64,000 nucleotides of DNA, taken from assembly GCA_026018925.1 (NCBI GenBank), contig JAKSZU010000018.1, positions 34,480,307-34,544,306 of the forward strand. The letters run 5' to 3'. How positions within the stretch are numbered: the stretch's first letter is position 1; each line of letters starts with the position of its first letter. The position numbers were made by a program, and so were the translations under genes. A model generated the notes under the pieces. It worked only from the letters and a program-made list of their open reading frames with translations. It had not been told where the DNA came from and made no database searches. The stretch is from Tupaia tana. Taxonomy: Eukaryota > Chordata > Mammalia > Scandentia > Tupaiidae. Shown here piece by piece: positions 11,067-22,357 of the stretch.

Positions 11067-12006
11067 ATTCTTAATTCTTCCCTTCTTGCTCAACAGTGAG
11101 AAGTTACCATTCAAGCTCCTCTCAGGAAATAGATCCAAGAAGCATAGTCCAAGATATGTTAATAAGGGAAGCTGGGAAAAACAGGGGTGAAGCAAGCTGC
11201 AATGACAAATGGAAAAGACAAACAGGGGATGCCGAGGCAACCCAGAGAGAGTAGCAACAACAGGAAACACCTTCACTCCTAGGGCCAAAGGAATAAGCCA
11301 AGGAGGTGGCAGCACTGAAGTCCCAGAGCCAGGGCTGTCCATTGACTCTAACGCTCCAGCAGAGGCTGCCGTCCTGGGAGCTGGAGCCATACTAGAGATG
11401 CAAGCACTGATGAACATCCCACCAAAAACAGAGGTAGAGACAAGAAAATGCTGATTTTCCTCTCCTCTGCCCTCTTGTCTGTCTCCTCCAAGGTCTCCCA
11501 CTGGTAAAGCCAGAAAGAAAGTAGTGAGGAAATCCTAGGAAAAATACTACAACCAGAGGGAAAAAGATTTAGAGGGAGCTCTGTCTTCAAGATTCTTTCC
11601 CTCATTCCCACATCATCACACATTCTTCTTCCTCCTAACTTCTGGGGGACATAGGAAGAAGATGAAGCTTTCCCAGCTCTCAAGTACAGAGAATATATTT
11701 TTGTGTTTGATTATTTTGGTCTTTTGGTATAATGAACTAATAGAATTTATCAGGAAAAGGACCAAAGGAAAGGTATTTTAGGAAATAAGTAGAAAACTCT
11801 GGGGATCCAGGAGAAAGGGAATGGAAATTTCCCTGGCTTTGGACAGAGGAGAGGCCTGTGGATAAAATGAGAAGCTTGATCCATCTTCAGGGCCTTCTCC
11901 CTGAAGGGGTGATCGGTCTTCAGAGAATCTAAGAAGAGGATTCTCAGACACTGTACCGCTCTCACACACATCTCTCACACCATGAAAGTGGGTGGTGACC
12001 AGCCAA
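11067..12006. other. Unassigned unique sequence
   Basis: Relatively GC-richer DNA with several short open frames on both strands and no recognisable domains. No repeat identified. Confidence 0.5.
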
Positions 12007-12089
12007 AGGGACCAGCAGGTGGTGTGGTGGTTAAGGTGTTAGACTCCCACATGCCAAACAGTGGTTCAAATCCTGGACCTGGCAACTTG

Positions 12090-12129
<40 letters not shown>

Positions 12130-12175
12130 CGAGCACACATGTCCTATAGCAAATTTAAGTAAAAATAATAATAAT
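12007..12175 (+). mobile_element. SINE-S with (TC)n
   Basis: GGGACCAGCAGGTGGTGTGG head, B box GGTTCAAATCC, a (TC)n run at about 12093-12127, the CCTATAGCAAATTTAAG end and an AATAATAAT tail. Confidence 0.9.
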
Positions 12176-12197
12176 AATGATAAATAAAAATTAAATC

Positions 12198-12436
12198 TTT
12201 TTTTTTTTTAGAGAGATTTTTCCAATAGGGCATGTACACTCGCCAGAGACAGAGAGACAGAAAGTGAGAAATCATCCCCTATGGGGGATGGCCGCGGTGC
12301 AATCCATTCTCATCCTGGGATTTTGGGCATGCACACACACACCTGGCATGAGTTTTAAGCTGCCAGGTCCGGGACTCGAATCACGGTTGACTATGTGGGA
12401 GTTTGGTAACATAACCATGATGCCATCTGTGGTCCC
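12198..12436 (-). mobile_element. SINE-L
   Basis: Antisense full-length copy: poly(T), CCAATAGGGCATGTACACTCGCC, core, and sense B box GATTCGAGTCC with start GGGACCACAGATGGC. It abuts the SINE-S on its left, giving two SINEs in opposite orientation. Confidence 0.9.
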
Positions 12437-12476
12437 ATAATTCTCAAAAATAAATATGTAAAGCAGACAGAGTTTA

Positions 12477-12747
12477 CAGGTTGAGCATCCCTAATGTGAT
12501 AAACCAAAATCTTTAATGCTCCAAAATCTGAAACTTTTTGACTGCTGACATGAAGCTTCAAGTGAAAAAATTACACACCTGACCTAAGTGGGATGGGTCA
12601 CAGTCAAAACACTTGAGTACAAAAATATTGTATATAATTACCTTCAGACTACATGTATCAGGTGTGTATGAGAACATAAGTGAATTTCATTTTTAAACTT
12701 GGGTACCATCCCCAAGGTATCTTACTATGTATATGCAAACATTCTAA

Positions 12748-12781
<34 letters not shown>

Positions 12782-12837
12782 TACAAATCTGAAACTCTTC
12801 TGGTCCCAAGCATTTCAGACAAGGGAAACCCAAGCTG
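12477..12837 (+). mobile_element. Non-autonomous Tigger-like DNA element
   Basis: Ends form an inverted repeat (CAGGTTGAGCATCCCT at left; the right end reads inverted as CAGCTTGGGTTTCCCT) and both sides carry a TA target duplication. Internal text (CTCCAAAATCTGAAACTTTTTGAC, CACACCTGACC) matches a mammalian mariner/Tigger MITE that I recognise but cannot name with certainty. It has no transposase. An (AAT)n run at 12748-12780 is inside. Confidence 0.75.
12748..12780 (+). repeat. (AAT)n microsatellite
   Basis: About ten AAT units inside the Tigger-like element. Confidence 0.95.
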
Positions 12838-13399
12838 TATCAGTAGAAAACATGGTGGGCTAGATTCTGGAGCTTGTCTCCTTTTTTTGTTCTACATTTT
12901 GAATTGTGCTCCAACTCTGGCAAAGACAGGATTTCCCATCAGCCTTATCAGATGAGGACTTAGAGAAAAAATTAAGCTGATGAACGTAAAATACAGAATT
13001 GTGATAGGCATTGCCTTTCTGAGTTTTATGACTGAGATTCATGTCGGTGATAGGTATATTTAAATGATTCACTGATGAAGGGCCATGGTCTCTGGCCATA
13101 TGTTCAACTGTAACAGTTCTCTAGCTCAAAGTCTTTCAATGAAGCTTACAAATTCCTAAATCACAAGATAATTAACTCTTAGACCCTCTGCCACTTTTTT
13201 ACACTGTCTGTCCGAGAATTCAAGGTACTCCTCACTTGTGGTTTCCAAGGAAAAAGGCAAATTTGGGGGCCTTAGGTTTGTCCCTGAGGAGCCTGGGTAG
13301 CAGGGTTTCACTTTCTGGCAGGAGTTACAATGTTACCATCTCATTGAATGGGTAATATTCACAGGGATAGGTTAGATTGCCTCCATTATTCAAGGAGCT
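12838..13399. other. Unassigned unique sequence
   Basis: No gene or recognised repeat. Confidence 0.5.
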
Positions 13400-13900
13400 A
13401 CATGTGCCTAGTAGCAACAATTACCAAGTCGCATAAATACAACAAAGTTAATTAAAATGTTAGCTGATATAAATAACCTAAGGTTATTGAACATTGTTCC
13501 ATTTTAAATTAATAAATACGCAAAGGTAATGTTTATAATTAAAGCTATAATTTATCTTCATGCTCTGTTTGTTTAATAGCAGTGGTAATATAACGCTACA
13601 TGCAGAAATGTAGTAATAGATTTGTTTAGCACTGACATTATAAACAAATGTCTCAGTCTATTTATTCTAAGTTATGATACAGATTCTTTTCACATGCATC
13701 TGATGGCCTTTAAACCATTTAAAATGAACTGCATTAACGTAATCTAATCTTGATACTGAACATAACATTTCAGTTTGAATTATCCTGAATCCATGATCCA
13801 TTTTATTACTCACAAAGCACTTTATACATTTATGATAATGGCAAACCTTGCTCTGTTATTTAAATCCCATTTCAAAAGGGATGTTATTTTTTTTTTAAAA
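13400..13900. promoter_or_regulatory. Candidate conserved non-coding element
   Basis: Repeat-free AT-rich block with many TAAT/ATTA cores (such as TTAATTAAAATG, TATAATTAAAGC and ATTTAAATTAATAAA) and no coding potential. This base composition is common in enhancers of developmental genes. Inference only, because no alignment was possible. Confidence 0.3.
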
Positions 13901-14099
13901 AATAAATAAACCCCACACATTTGGGGTAATAAAGTACAAATAAGGAAAAGTCAATGCCCAGCAAGCCCTTTAACAAAGCAAACAATTCAGATTTTTATGA
14001 CATTAGCAAATAATAAAGGGAAGAACTGACATTTACAGTTGATGAAATTTTATGTTATAACAGATGATGAAAATGGAATGAGAATCACATGGAAAAAAT

Positions 14100-14580
14100 T
14101 TGTCCAGGAGGTTCAGGCATTCTGAGGAAATCTCTACCTGTAGACACCATCTTTGGGGACACTTCTGACTTCAACCTTTACTCAACCCTTGTAAAGGTCC
14201 CAGGTCTACCCTTGGGTGTAAGGCTTACTCAGGTAGCTGAGCACGAGACACCCTCCCAGTTTCTCCTTGGTTCCCCCCCTTCCTTCACCTTCATTTTCCA
14301 GGACCCCCACTTCCTCCTCCCTCCCTTGTGTTCACCACCTCCTGGACTCCTGGGAACATGTAATTCTCCACCCTCTAATTTAAATTATAATAAGCCACGA
14401 GCCCGCTTGCTCTTCCTTTGGCTCCTGGAGAGGTTTAAAGGAAAGGCCGAGAGTTCTGTATTTCTTGTGTACTTCTAGTTTCCTTTCCTTAGCATAGCTT
14501 CTTGTTCCTCTCCCTCTTTAATCCCTTTTAAAATAAATGTTTCTTCTGGGTTTATTTGCAGTCACTGAAAGAAGTTTCAT
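14100..14580 (+). mobile_element. Possible solo LTR
   Basis: A C-rich block starting near TGTAGACACC (14140) is followed by a G/A-mixed stretch, then CTCTTTAATCCC and the poly(A) signal AATAAA at about 14532. This is the layout of a retroviral LTR 3' half. I cannot assign a family or see target duplications. Confidence 0.3.
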
Positions 14581-14599
14581 TTTATTTTAGTAGAATATT

Positions 14600-15180
14600 T
14601 CATTGGATGTCTTAGAAACGGTTGCCCCTTAAGTCAAATAAACAACAAAAATAATTTTTTAAGAAGACATTTCTTTCTTTCGTTCTTTTTTTTTTTTTAA
14701 AGGAAGTTAAAAATGTAGCAGGCCTATTTTTGGAGAAAGAATGGGCTGGAGAGTTCTTTAAAAATTCTAAACAGATTACACACTTTGAAAAATCCTAAAA
14801 GGATTTTAATACTGGAACCTCTGAAATTCGGAAAGGATTTAAATTTAGGATTATAAGCTATCCCACCGCAAAATCCTCCTGTGATCAAATATCACATTTT
14901 AAGAGATGAATGTCTTTGTAGCTGTCAGTCAGGCTGCTTTTCCTCGTTATGTGCAGTATTAATAAAACAGGAGGACTGCTCAGGGAGAACTTTGTAGAGC
15001 TGGGGCTGCTGGACTGGCCTGCTGTCAAAGTCTCAGACTTCAGAATAAGTCAGAGGGCGCCAACCCTCCTCAGAGACTCAGAAGGACTAGGAGAAACTCA
15101 AAAGGTTGCCTGTACTGGTGGATGTGGGCTACAAACTTTGAGCAAAGAGGCAATGGGTTGAGGGAGAGGAGGCCAAGGTG
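14600..15180. other. Unassigned unique sequence
   Basis: No gene or recognised repeat. A T-rich run near 14670-14698 may be a relic tail. Confidence 0.45.
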
Positions 15181-15394
15181 GAGGAGAGAAAAGATAGTAA
15201 AACTCTAACCCTCACTTCTCCCCTAACAGGATCTTGCTACCAAGAGCTACCTCCAGACTTTATTCAGCTCTGCGTCATGGACTAGCTTGTGCCTGGCATA
15301 TGTTGCAAGGTCTCTGGACTTGAACCAGGAACTTACCACATAGAATGGCCTCATCAACCATTGCATTTTACCACTATACTATCATCTAGCCCCT
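15180..15394 (-). mobile_element. SINE-C
   Basis: Sense strand starts GGGGCTAGATGATAGTATAG (A-box-like) with B-box-like GGTTCAAGTCCAGAGACC, one of the better-preserved heads of this family. The CT-rich end is decayed. Confidence 0.75.
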
Positions 15395-15395
15395 A

Positions 15396-15716
15396 CAGTA
15401 GTTCTGTCTTATCCATAGTTTTGCTTTCTGTGGTTTTAGTTACCTTCAGTCAACCCCAGTCAAAATAGTAAATGAAAGGTTTGGAAATAGACAATGTATG
15501 AATTTTCAACTCTGCATCATTCTGAGAAGTGTGATGAAATACTGGGTCTTCCTGCTTTGTCTCTCCTGGAAAGCAAATCATTCCTTTGTCCAGAGAATCC
15601 ACTCTACATGTGCTACCAGCCTGTTAAGTCACTAAGTAGCTGTCCCGTTATCAATAGTTTTGGAAATCCACTGGTGGTCTTGAAACGTATTCCCCATGGC
15701 TAGGGGAGGACTACTG
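15396..15716 (+). mobile_element. Tigger/MER2-like DNA transposon relic
   Basis: Ends CAGTAGTTC and GGACTACTG are inverted repeats. Internal text (GTGGTTTTAGTTACCTTCAGTCAACC, TTTGTCCAGAGAATCCAC, AAACGTATTCCCCATGG) is that of a Tigger-class mammalian DNA element. It lies directly against SINE-C and encodes no transposase. Confidence 0.75.
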
Positions 15717-15723
15717 ATATCTG

Positions 15724-15796
15724 AATCTATATCTATATCATCTATATCTATATCTATATCTATATATACACACAGGTATTTATACCTGTGTGTGTG

Positions 15797-15829
<33 letters not shown>

Positions 15830-15832
15830 TCA
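15724..15832 (+). repeat. Compound (ATCTAT)n / CA-TG microsatellite with hairpin
   Basis: An ATCTAT hexamer run at 15724-15762 is followed by a near-perfect palindrome at 15761-15806 (arms ATATACACACAGGTAT and ATACCTGTGTGTGTGTATAT) and a (CA)n run to about 15830. Confidence 0.95.
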
Positions 15833-15849
15833 TATACACATGTTTGACA

Positions 15850-16610
15850 TTAAAATGCTCAAATGCTCTTTTGTGTGGGCAGAAAATTTATTCCAGAAGG
15901 TCTTGTACGTGTAGAGTAGGTGCAAGGACAATTGCTCTACTCAACTTAGCACTGGGGGAGAAGTTCAGAATCCCTCATCTCATGTTTTCTCTCATCTCCC
16001 AAGCTGGTTCCTGATACAAGTTTATCAAACTCTAGAGTCCTGAACAGTAGTTAGAAGTTCCCAATTTAATCCATTCTTTTAAGTTTTTTTCCTCTGCTCG
16101 TTTCCACTGGATGGAAGTTAAACAAAGAGGTCTCAGCCATGTAGGGAGGGAGGGTTGCCCAAGGGCTTCCTCTCTAGTGGCAAGTGTGGGCCTACAACCT
16201 ACTTGTCTCAACTCTAAACTTAAATGTTGTTTTGTATTTTACTTAACTCTTCCATAAAAACAGAGGGAGAGGGAGGTATTCCCAATAGGATTCTTGCACC
16301 AGCTCCAGATAGCCCAAGTCATGGGCACATGCACACACGTGTACATCTAGCATTCTCAAGGAGGCCCTGAGAGTTGAGCCGACAATATTTCCCATGTAAC
16401 TTCAGGAGAATTTGTGCCTCTTTTTGGCCCCAGATGCCATTCTCTAAGAGAGTCATCCATGAATTTCCGCTTTTGGACTCTGGGCCTACACATTGATAGA
16501 TAAATTCAAGAACCAAACTAAGAGCCAGATGATTGGATAGGTCAAAATGACTATACAGCTTCATGTTGGCTCAGAAGAGTGGATGACAGGGTGAGTTAAA
16601 ATCATTATGT
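15850..16610. other. Mostly unassigned
   Basis: Around 16262-16400 there is weak SINE-C resemblance (GAGGGAGAGGGAGG, CATTCTCAAGGAGGCCCTGAG). The rest is unrecognised. Confidence 0.4.
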
Positions 16611-16612
16611 GG

Positions 16613-16795
16613 TGGGGCCAGCGGTTGACATGGTGGTTAAAGGTGCCGGACCTCCACATGGCTGATCACAGTTCGAGTCCCAGATCTGGAGGCTTACTTT
16701 CTCACTTTCCCTCTCTCTCTGGTGAGCACATGTGCCCTATAGCAAATTTAAAAAATAATATTAATGAATAAACTTAAATAATTCTTTTAAAAATA
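16613..16795 (+). mobile_element. SINE-S
   Basis: GGGGCCAGCGGTTGACATGG head, B box AGTTCGAGTCCC intact, CCTCTCTCTCTGGTGAGCAC body, CCTATAGCAAATTT end and A/T-rich tail. No clear target-site duplication noticed. Confidence 0.9.
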
Positions 16796-16971
16796 TTGTC
16801 CATATTTAAAAACATTGCGAGGATTTGGTAAGAAGCGTTGTGGGGACTAGAAATAAGGAAAGGCATGATGTCATGTCCTCCCTTTCTCTACAGCTCATTT
16901 TTGTCTACGGCTACTCTCTCTTCATGAGTATGGCATCAGTATGAGCAGTCTCATAACCCCGTGATACTCTA

Positions 16972-17130
16972 GAACAGGAGCGGGGTGATTTTGTCCCTCG
17001 GGTGATAATCGATACTATCCGAAGACATTTTTGGATGCTGCTTAACATTTTGCAATGCACAGGACACCATCACACAACAAAGAATTAGCTGGTCCCCGAT
17101 ATAAATAGTGCCTACAGTGAAAGAACCTTC
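16972..17130 (+). mobile_element. MER5A-like hAT element
   Basis: GGGGTGATTTTGTCCCTCGGG, GAAGACATTTTTGGATGC and GCACAGGACACCATCACACAACAAAGAATT follow the MER5A consensus order. A non-autonomous Charlie-group relic. Confidence 0.85.
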
Positions 17131-17639
17131 TTGAGAATTTAGCAATTGCTCTCAAATACTTGGTCTCATTATGATCCAATTAAAATCTTACCTTCCTTTT
17201 ATTTCTCAAAATAATTCAGGCTCACCCCTAATGGGGCAACAGGCCAAGGCAGGTGCAACAAACATGTTGAACCATTTCTGCTTCTGAGGAGTCTCCTTCT
17301 GATGGAGAGGTTGGTGCACTAAAAGATACAAGGGATTGTGTTGCTACAGACAAGAGAGAAGAGATGAGGGTGTGGGAGCCTCCGGCTTTTTGCCTGCGTG
17401 GGAAGGGTAGCACGTGAATGGTGTGTGTGCCAAGCGTCTTTGTTGACTTTTGCTTGGGATCTGATGAGTCAGATAATTGCTCAGCTGTGATGTGGCGAAA
17501 GAGGGAGGCAGAGAAGTAAAACTGAAAGGGGAGCAAAGAGAACTCATTTAAAGAGCAGACCACCATGGAAAATAGACAGAGTAAAAGTCCAGAGGTGACC
17601 TGGCCAGAGGACGGTAGTTCAAGACGCAGACAAACTGAC
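17131..17639. other. Unassigned unique sequence
   Basis: Repeat-free, with an AP-1-like TGAGTCA at about 17464-17470 close to GCTCAGCTG. A minus-strand open frame runs over 17228-17797, without recognisable domains. Confidence 0.4.
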
Positions 17640-18110
17640 CGCAGCTTTTGCTTTGGAACCACCGTCATGTAAATAGGATCCGCCCCCACACCTTGGATCC
17701 TATTTTCAAAAGCACTGGCCATCGCCTTGAAAAAAGAGCTTTCTCTTCGGCTAGCCCAGGAGACAAAGAGCAATGCTTGGCAAAATCCATAAAACAAAAG
17801 ACTCCAACAGTGTCAAGCCTCTTTAAACAATCACTTGTGCTATGAGGCAAAACAACTGAGACGTCGGGATAAGCACTGTGGTGGTATTTTTCATGTTGAT
17901 TGCAATAACACCATCAAAGCCATGCACATTCTGTGTAAAATCAATGTCTGCTTGTTGGAGGAGGAGGGGGAGGGGAGAGGCCTGGGGATTTTATCTTGTA
18001 AGTCAGCTTTGCAGATAATCGCATGCCTCAGGCTTGGAAAGAATTGATAGCAGATCAATGGTCGGGAACATGAACTGTACTCATTTTGGACTGTGCAATG
18101 CCCAGTGTTG
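17640..18110. promoter_or_regulatory. Candidate conserved non-coding element
   Basis: Repeat-free block with mixed composition and well-formed words such as TTTTTCATGTTGATTGCAATAACACC and CAAAGCCATGCACATTC. No coding exon signature. Inference only. Confidence 0.25.
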
Positions 18111-18236
18111 GCTGAGCATCTTGAGAAGTCCAAGAAAGATGGGGACTGGAACACTATGTTGGAGTGGGCTGGTAAGGTCTTGACTTTACTGCAAGGTATT
18201 TAGAAGGGCCACTCCAGGAGAGTTCAGATACTAGGA

Positions 18237-18262
18237 AAAAAAAAAAAAAAAAAAAAAAAAAA
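18237..18262 (+). repeat. Poly(A) run
   Basis: About 25 A residues with no SINE body attached. Confidence 0.9.
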
Positions 18263-18326
18263 CCCCAACTATACTGGGAGAAAACTTTTGGGGGGGATTA
18301 GCATGCTCCTACCTAATAAGAGGGAG

Positions 18327-18350
18327 TGTGTGTGTGTGTGTGTGTGTACA
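18327..18350 (+). repeat. (GT)n microsatellite
   Basis: About eleven GT units followed by ACACACGCATATGCAT. Confidence 0.95.
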
Positions 18351-18554
18351 CACGCATATGCATAAGTAGTATTTATACTCATGGGGAAACCTTGAGTTTA
18401 TGTCAAAGAAATGTTTACAAAATATGTCCTGATCAAGGGGGTATTTGTTAGTCTGTTTCATAGAATAAAGGAATGCTTACGGTGCCTCAGGCTAGGGCAA
18501 AGGGGTTGAACTGTGAGTTTAACTTGGTACCAGGCTCTTCATATTTGGCCTTGT

Positions 18555-18920
18555 CTTAGTCTGCTATTGTGTGGACAACAAAATATCTGAAACTGAGTGG
18601 TTCATGAAAATAAAGGTTTATTTAGCTCACAGTCTGAAGGTTCAAGGTCCAGGCCAACTTTTGGTGAGGCTACAACATGGGGAAAGGCAGGATCTTGAGC
18701 AGAGCAACTGTCCCTAAGTGTCTGCCTGTTCTGGTCTTCTTTCCCTACTTAGGAATCCACCAGAATGCGGTTATAAGGGCCTCACCCTAATGACCGTATT
18801 CCAATGCAAAAGCCTACCCCTGGGACATGATGAAAGGAATAGGTTTTTATTTAATACATTTAAATACAATCTAGGCTCAGACATGAATTTGGAGGGACAT
18901 CCATACTATAGCAGGCCCAT
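18555..18920 (-). mobile_element. MaLR-type LTR
   Basis: TGTCTTAGTCTGCTATTGTG at left, then ATATCTGAAACTGAGTGG, GGTTTATTTAGCTCACAGTCTG and CCACCAGAATGCGGTTATAAGGGCC. This is the antisense order of a MaLR LTR. No internal region is attached. Non-coding. Confidence 0.8.
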
Positions 18921-18959
18921 AGGGATTCTATGGTTCTTATTTTGTGAGTAGAAATGCTT

Positions 18960-19310
18960 AGGAGAAGGATGAAGAAGGAAGGAAAGCAAGGAAATCAATG
19001 CCCTTTATTTATTCACAAATAAATAAATAGGTTCCTTTAGAGGTGAACCCTGTTCCCCCAGATTTCCCTCTAAAGTGGTCTTGATTCCTGTCATGTGCGG
19101 GAAGAGGGAATAATTTGCTTACTATCTCTTGACTTTACCACTAAGACCTTAGGCCAGCACATCTCCTTTGGGATTCTCCTTATCCCCCTTCTTCCCTCCT
19201 TGGTTTTCTTGTCCATTTAACTCTTTCTCTCTAGAATTCTCCACATTCTCTGATTTCACACATTTCTCCTTTTACGTGTGTGTTGTGTGTAGGGGAGGAG
19301 GGAGGAGTGT
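18960..19310. other. Unassigned unique sequence
   Basis: No gene or repeat recognised. Confidence 0.5.
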
Positions 19311-19326
19311 TGAAAAAATTCTCTAC

Positions 19327-19604
19327 TTCGGGTAGCATAGTGGTTGAGGTGCTGGGCTCCACATGACCAGCCAAAGTTCGAATCCTGGACCCAGAGACTT
19401 GAAACTCACATTGGGCGCATGAGTGGGCATGCCCAAAATCCTGTAAGGAGAAGGGATTGTGGTATGGCCATCCCCCTTGGGGGTGATTTCTTGCCTTCTG
19501 TCTCATTGCCTCTCTTTGTCTCTCCAGTGAGCATACATGCCCTATAGCAAAAATCTTTCTCTTAAAACAAAACAAAACAAAACAAAACAAAACAAAAAAA
19601 AACG
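19327..19604 (+). mobile_element. SINE-L with (AAAAC)n tail
   Basis: Head GGGTAGCATAGTGGTTGAGG with B box AGTTCGAATCC, standard core with deletion, CCTATAGCAAAAATC end and an AAAAC pentamer tail at 19564-19600. Confidence 0.88.
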
Positions 19605-20990
19605 ACTTCAAGTGTGCAGTTGACTTTCATTTTCCTTCATCATCTCTAAGAATCTGAGAAATGAATTCAACATGCCTTTGACTGCCTAATGCCCTCATTG
19701 AGTTTATACACAATCCACCTAGCAGAATTCCCTTAGTTCTATAACATATTAATCCCTTTTCTGGCTTTTGAATATATAGCAAAGTCTCTTAAATTAATTC
19801 AGTGCTAGAAAACACCATCGGAATGCAACAGGATGCAGAAATGGATGTGGCAGGTGGTAAATGCTTTCCTACCCAAGTATAGTTCATGCTCACCTAATTG
19901 GAGGCCTCACCTTCCATTGCTGTTTCAACTCATACTGATAGCTCTCTTCTCCAAGATAAGGTCACCTCCTATGTATACTGATTTGTCTTACTCATTGATT
20001 AGTTGCCATATTTTATGCAAGCCTGCTCCATTAGATTGTAAACTCCTTGAGGACAGAGGCTCTTTCTTCTGTGTGTGTGTGTCCCAAAAGATGCCTAAGA
20101 GCTTCTGGCTCACATGACCTGAACACACTGCAGGCTACAGTATAGGGAACTTTCACCCTCTTAAAATTATTGGTGACATTTATTAATGATTTGGTTTGAT
20201 ACCTTTTTTTTTTTCCTACCTTGCTGCATCTTTTTTTCTTTCTGGAAACCTGAGAACCCATTAAAGCTTATCTGACCAGACCTGCCATTCTCTGCACCAT
20301 TTCTCGTTGCTTCCCTTAATTTAATTATTGGAAAACCATGCTATAAAGCCATTTTATTTCTAAATGAGATCATTTACCATTTCTGAGACCACATTTCTTG
20401 TGCACTCACTGAAGCCAGATTCCCTTTATTTTTAAAGAATAATCACCACGACATATGTTTGGCTTTAGAGAGAAATTCTTTAAAAATTAGGTCCTGAGAG
20501 AGAGGTCATAAGATTCTACAAAGTGGTGCCAGTTATAGGGTAGTTAATTCTGAATCCCAAACCAGAGGGAGTCTGACTTAGTGCAGAAGATCTTCACAAA
20601 ATGTTCACTTTGTTCATATTTGAAAGAAGATGCAAAGAAGCGGGGGCTGGGGTTTGAGTCTCAGGTGATTTGGAGCTAAGGTACATGAAGCTGGTGGGAA
20701 ACAGAAACTCGTCCTTAACAGAGTATGAAAGTGTTGGTAGCAAGTCGTACCCGAGTTAGCTAGGTCTCAGGTATGCTCATGGAACAGAAGCTAGCTTTTC
20801 AAATGGAGAGAGGGGGTTGGAGGTCTAGCTTTAGCTTTTACTCTAGCCCTGTAGGGACCAAACTGAGGGACATGGGACAGTTAACCCAATTTCTTGGAGT
20901 CTCATTTTCATTTTTATTAATAATAAAAAGGGGGTAAAGGTTGGGATTTGGGACTAAGTGACCTCTAAAATTCTTCTATGGGAGACTGTT
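19605..20990. other. Unassigned, one L2-like trace
   Basis: ATTAGATTGTAAACTCCTTGAGGACAGAGGC at 20032-20062 matches the plus-strand end of L2 3' regions. The remaining sequence is unrecognised. Confidence 0.45.
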
Positions 20991-21005
20991 AGAAAACTAT
21001 CCCCA

Positions 21006-21238
21006 GAGGCCAACAGGTGGCATAGTGGTTAAGGCTCTGGACTTCCATATTGCTGGCCATAATTTGAGTCTCAAACCTGGCAGCTTAAAAATCATGCCAG
21101 GTGTGTGTGCGTGTGTGTTCAAAATCCCAGGAGGAGAATGAAGGAGAAGGGATTGTGGCGTGACCATCCCCTCCTGGAAGATGACTTCTCTAGCACACAT
21201 GCCCTATAGTGAAAACCTTAAAGAAAAATAAAGAAAAA
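21006..21238 (+). mobile_element. SINE-L
   Basis: GGCCAACAGGTGGCATAGTGG head, B box-like TTTGAGTCTC, core and a 3' end shortened at the CT tract. Diverged target-site duplication AGAAAACTATCCCCA / AGAAAGCTATGCCCA at 20991-21005 and 21239-21253. Confidence 0.88.
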
Positions 21239-21419
21239 AGAAAGCTATGCCCAACCAAGCTTTCAGCAAGGGACAATTTAATGCAAAGGTTTTGTTAGAG
21301 CTTTGGATCCAATAACTGCATGTTGTTTTCATTGAGACGCCTTAGTTGTGATAAAGGTACAGGTCAATGATTGTTTCTAGATCATTTACTATAAGACTTT
21401 ACAGTGAGGGTTACCAAAG

Positions 21420-21610
21420 TCTTATAGCTGTGGTTATAAACTTTTGGGGGTCAAGAGTCCCTTTGAGAATTTGATAATACCCATAGACCACTCTATCTAG
21501 AACATCACACACACGTGTATCACACACTTTTTTATATATCTTGGGGGAAGTTGGCAGGCCCTATAAAAGCAGCAGAACTCTCCTGGACCCTTTGTTAAGA
21601 GCTCTGTTCT
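21420..21610. mobile_element. Possible hAT DNA-element relic
   Basis: ACTTTTGGGGGTCAAGAGTCCCTTTGAGAATTTGATAATACCC to CTCTCCTGGACCCTTTGTTAAGAGC resembles a mammalian MITE containing 'ccctttgagaatctgat'. Family name uncertain. Confidence 0.4.
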
Positions 21611-21734
21611 ATGGTGAATAATAAAGAAGGCTGGGCATAATGACAGTCTCTTTTTTTCTGTTACACTACATTGTTACTCTATATTTTTGTCTTTGGGCTA
21701 GAAGACAATCTAATTTGACTTATTTATTTTTCTT

Positions 21735-21997
21735 TTCTTGAGAGATTTTTGCTATAGGGCACTTGTGCTTGCTGGAGAGACAAAGAGAGACAGAGAGACA
21801 GAAAGTGAGAAATCACTCCCCTGGGGTGATGGCTACACTGCAATCCCTTCCTCTCCATTCTTCTCTTGGGATTTTTGGGCACACATACACACACACACAC
21901 ACGCAGCATGAGTCTCAAGCCATTGGGTCTGGGACTCAACTGTGGTCGACCACGTGGGGGCCTAGCACCTTTAACCACTATACCACCTACTGGCCCC
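21735..21997 (-). mobile_element. SINE-L
   Basis: Complete antisense copy from TTGAGAGATTTTTGCTATAGGG to CTACTGGCCCC. A (CA)n expansion at 21889-21902 lies at the GTGTGCGTG core. Sense B box AGTTGAGTCC. Confidence 0.9.
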
Positions 21998-22109
21998 TCT
22001 AAGTCACCTTCTTTATTCAGTAATATAGTATGTGATGTGAGTAAAGGAGGAGACAAAAGAAATATATGACTTGTTCTTACTCTCTGTGAGTTTTCAGACC
22101 TATCTAGAA

Positions 22110-22215
22110 CATGACTTGGAGAAAGTACTTTACCTGTCTGAGACTGAGCTATCTTACCCCTGAGGTGGAAATAATAATTGTATCTACCTTGTAGAATTGT
22201 TGAAAATTTAAACAG
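22110..22215 (+). mobile_element. MIR relic
   Basis: TTACCTGTCTGAGACTGAGC, CCTGAGGTGGAAATAATAATTGTATCTACC and a TTGTAGAATTGTTG stretch follow the MIR 3' half. Confidence 0.7.
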
Positions 22216-22357
22216 GGTGGTTCTAGCTGGAAGAACTGAGTCACTTTCATAAGATGCAAAATTGAAGAGACTACTTCAAAAACTCAGTAATTAAGACAGA
22301 TCACATTTTAGTATTTTTATAATGTAAAAAATTAATGAGGAACAAGCTATCACAATT

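Noticed and set aside
10854..11501. 215-codon minus-strand open frame, the longest in the window
   Set aside because: Its last 70 or so codons are antisense SINE-L, and the rest has no domain, exon border or coding bias that I can see.
17228..17797. 189-codon minus-strand open frame in unique DNA
   Set aside because: No recognisable domain and no initiation or splice context. A chance frame is the simpler reading, though a conservation test is worthwhile.
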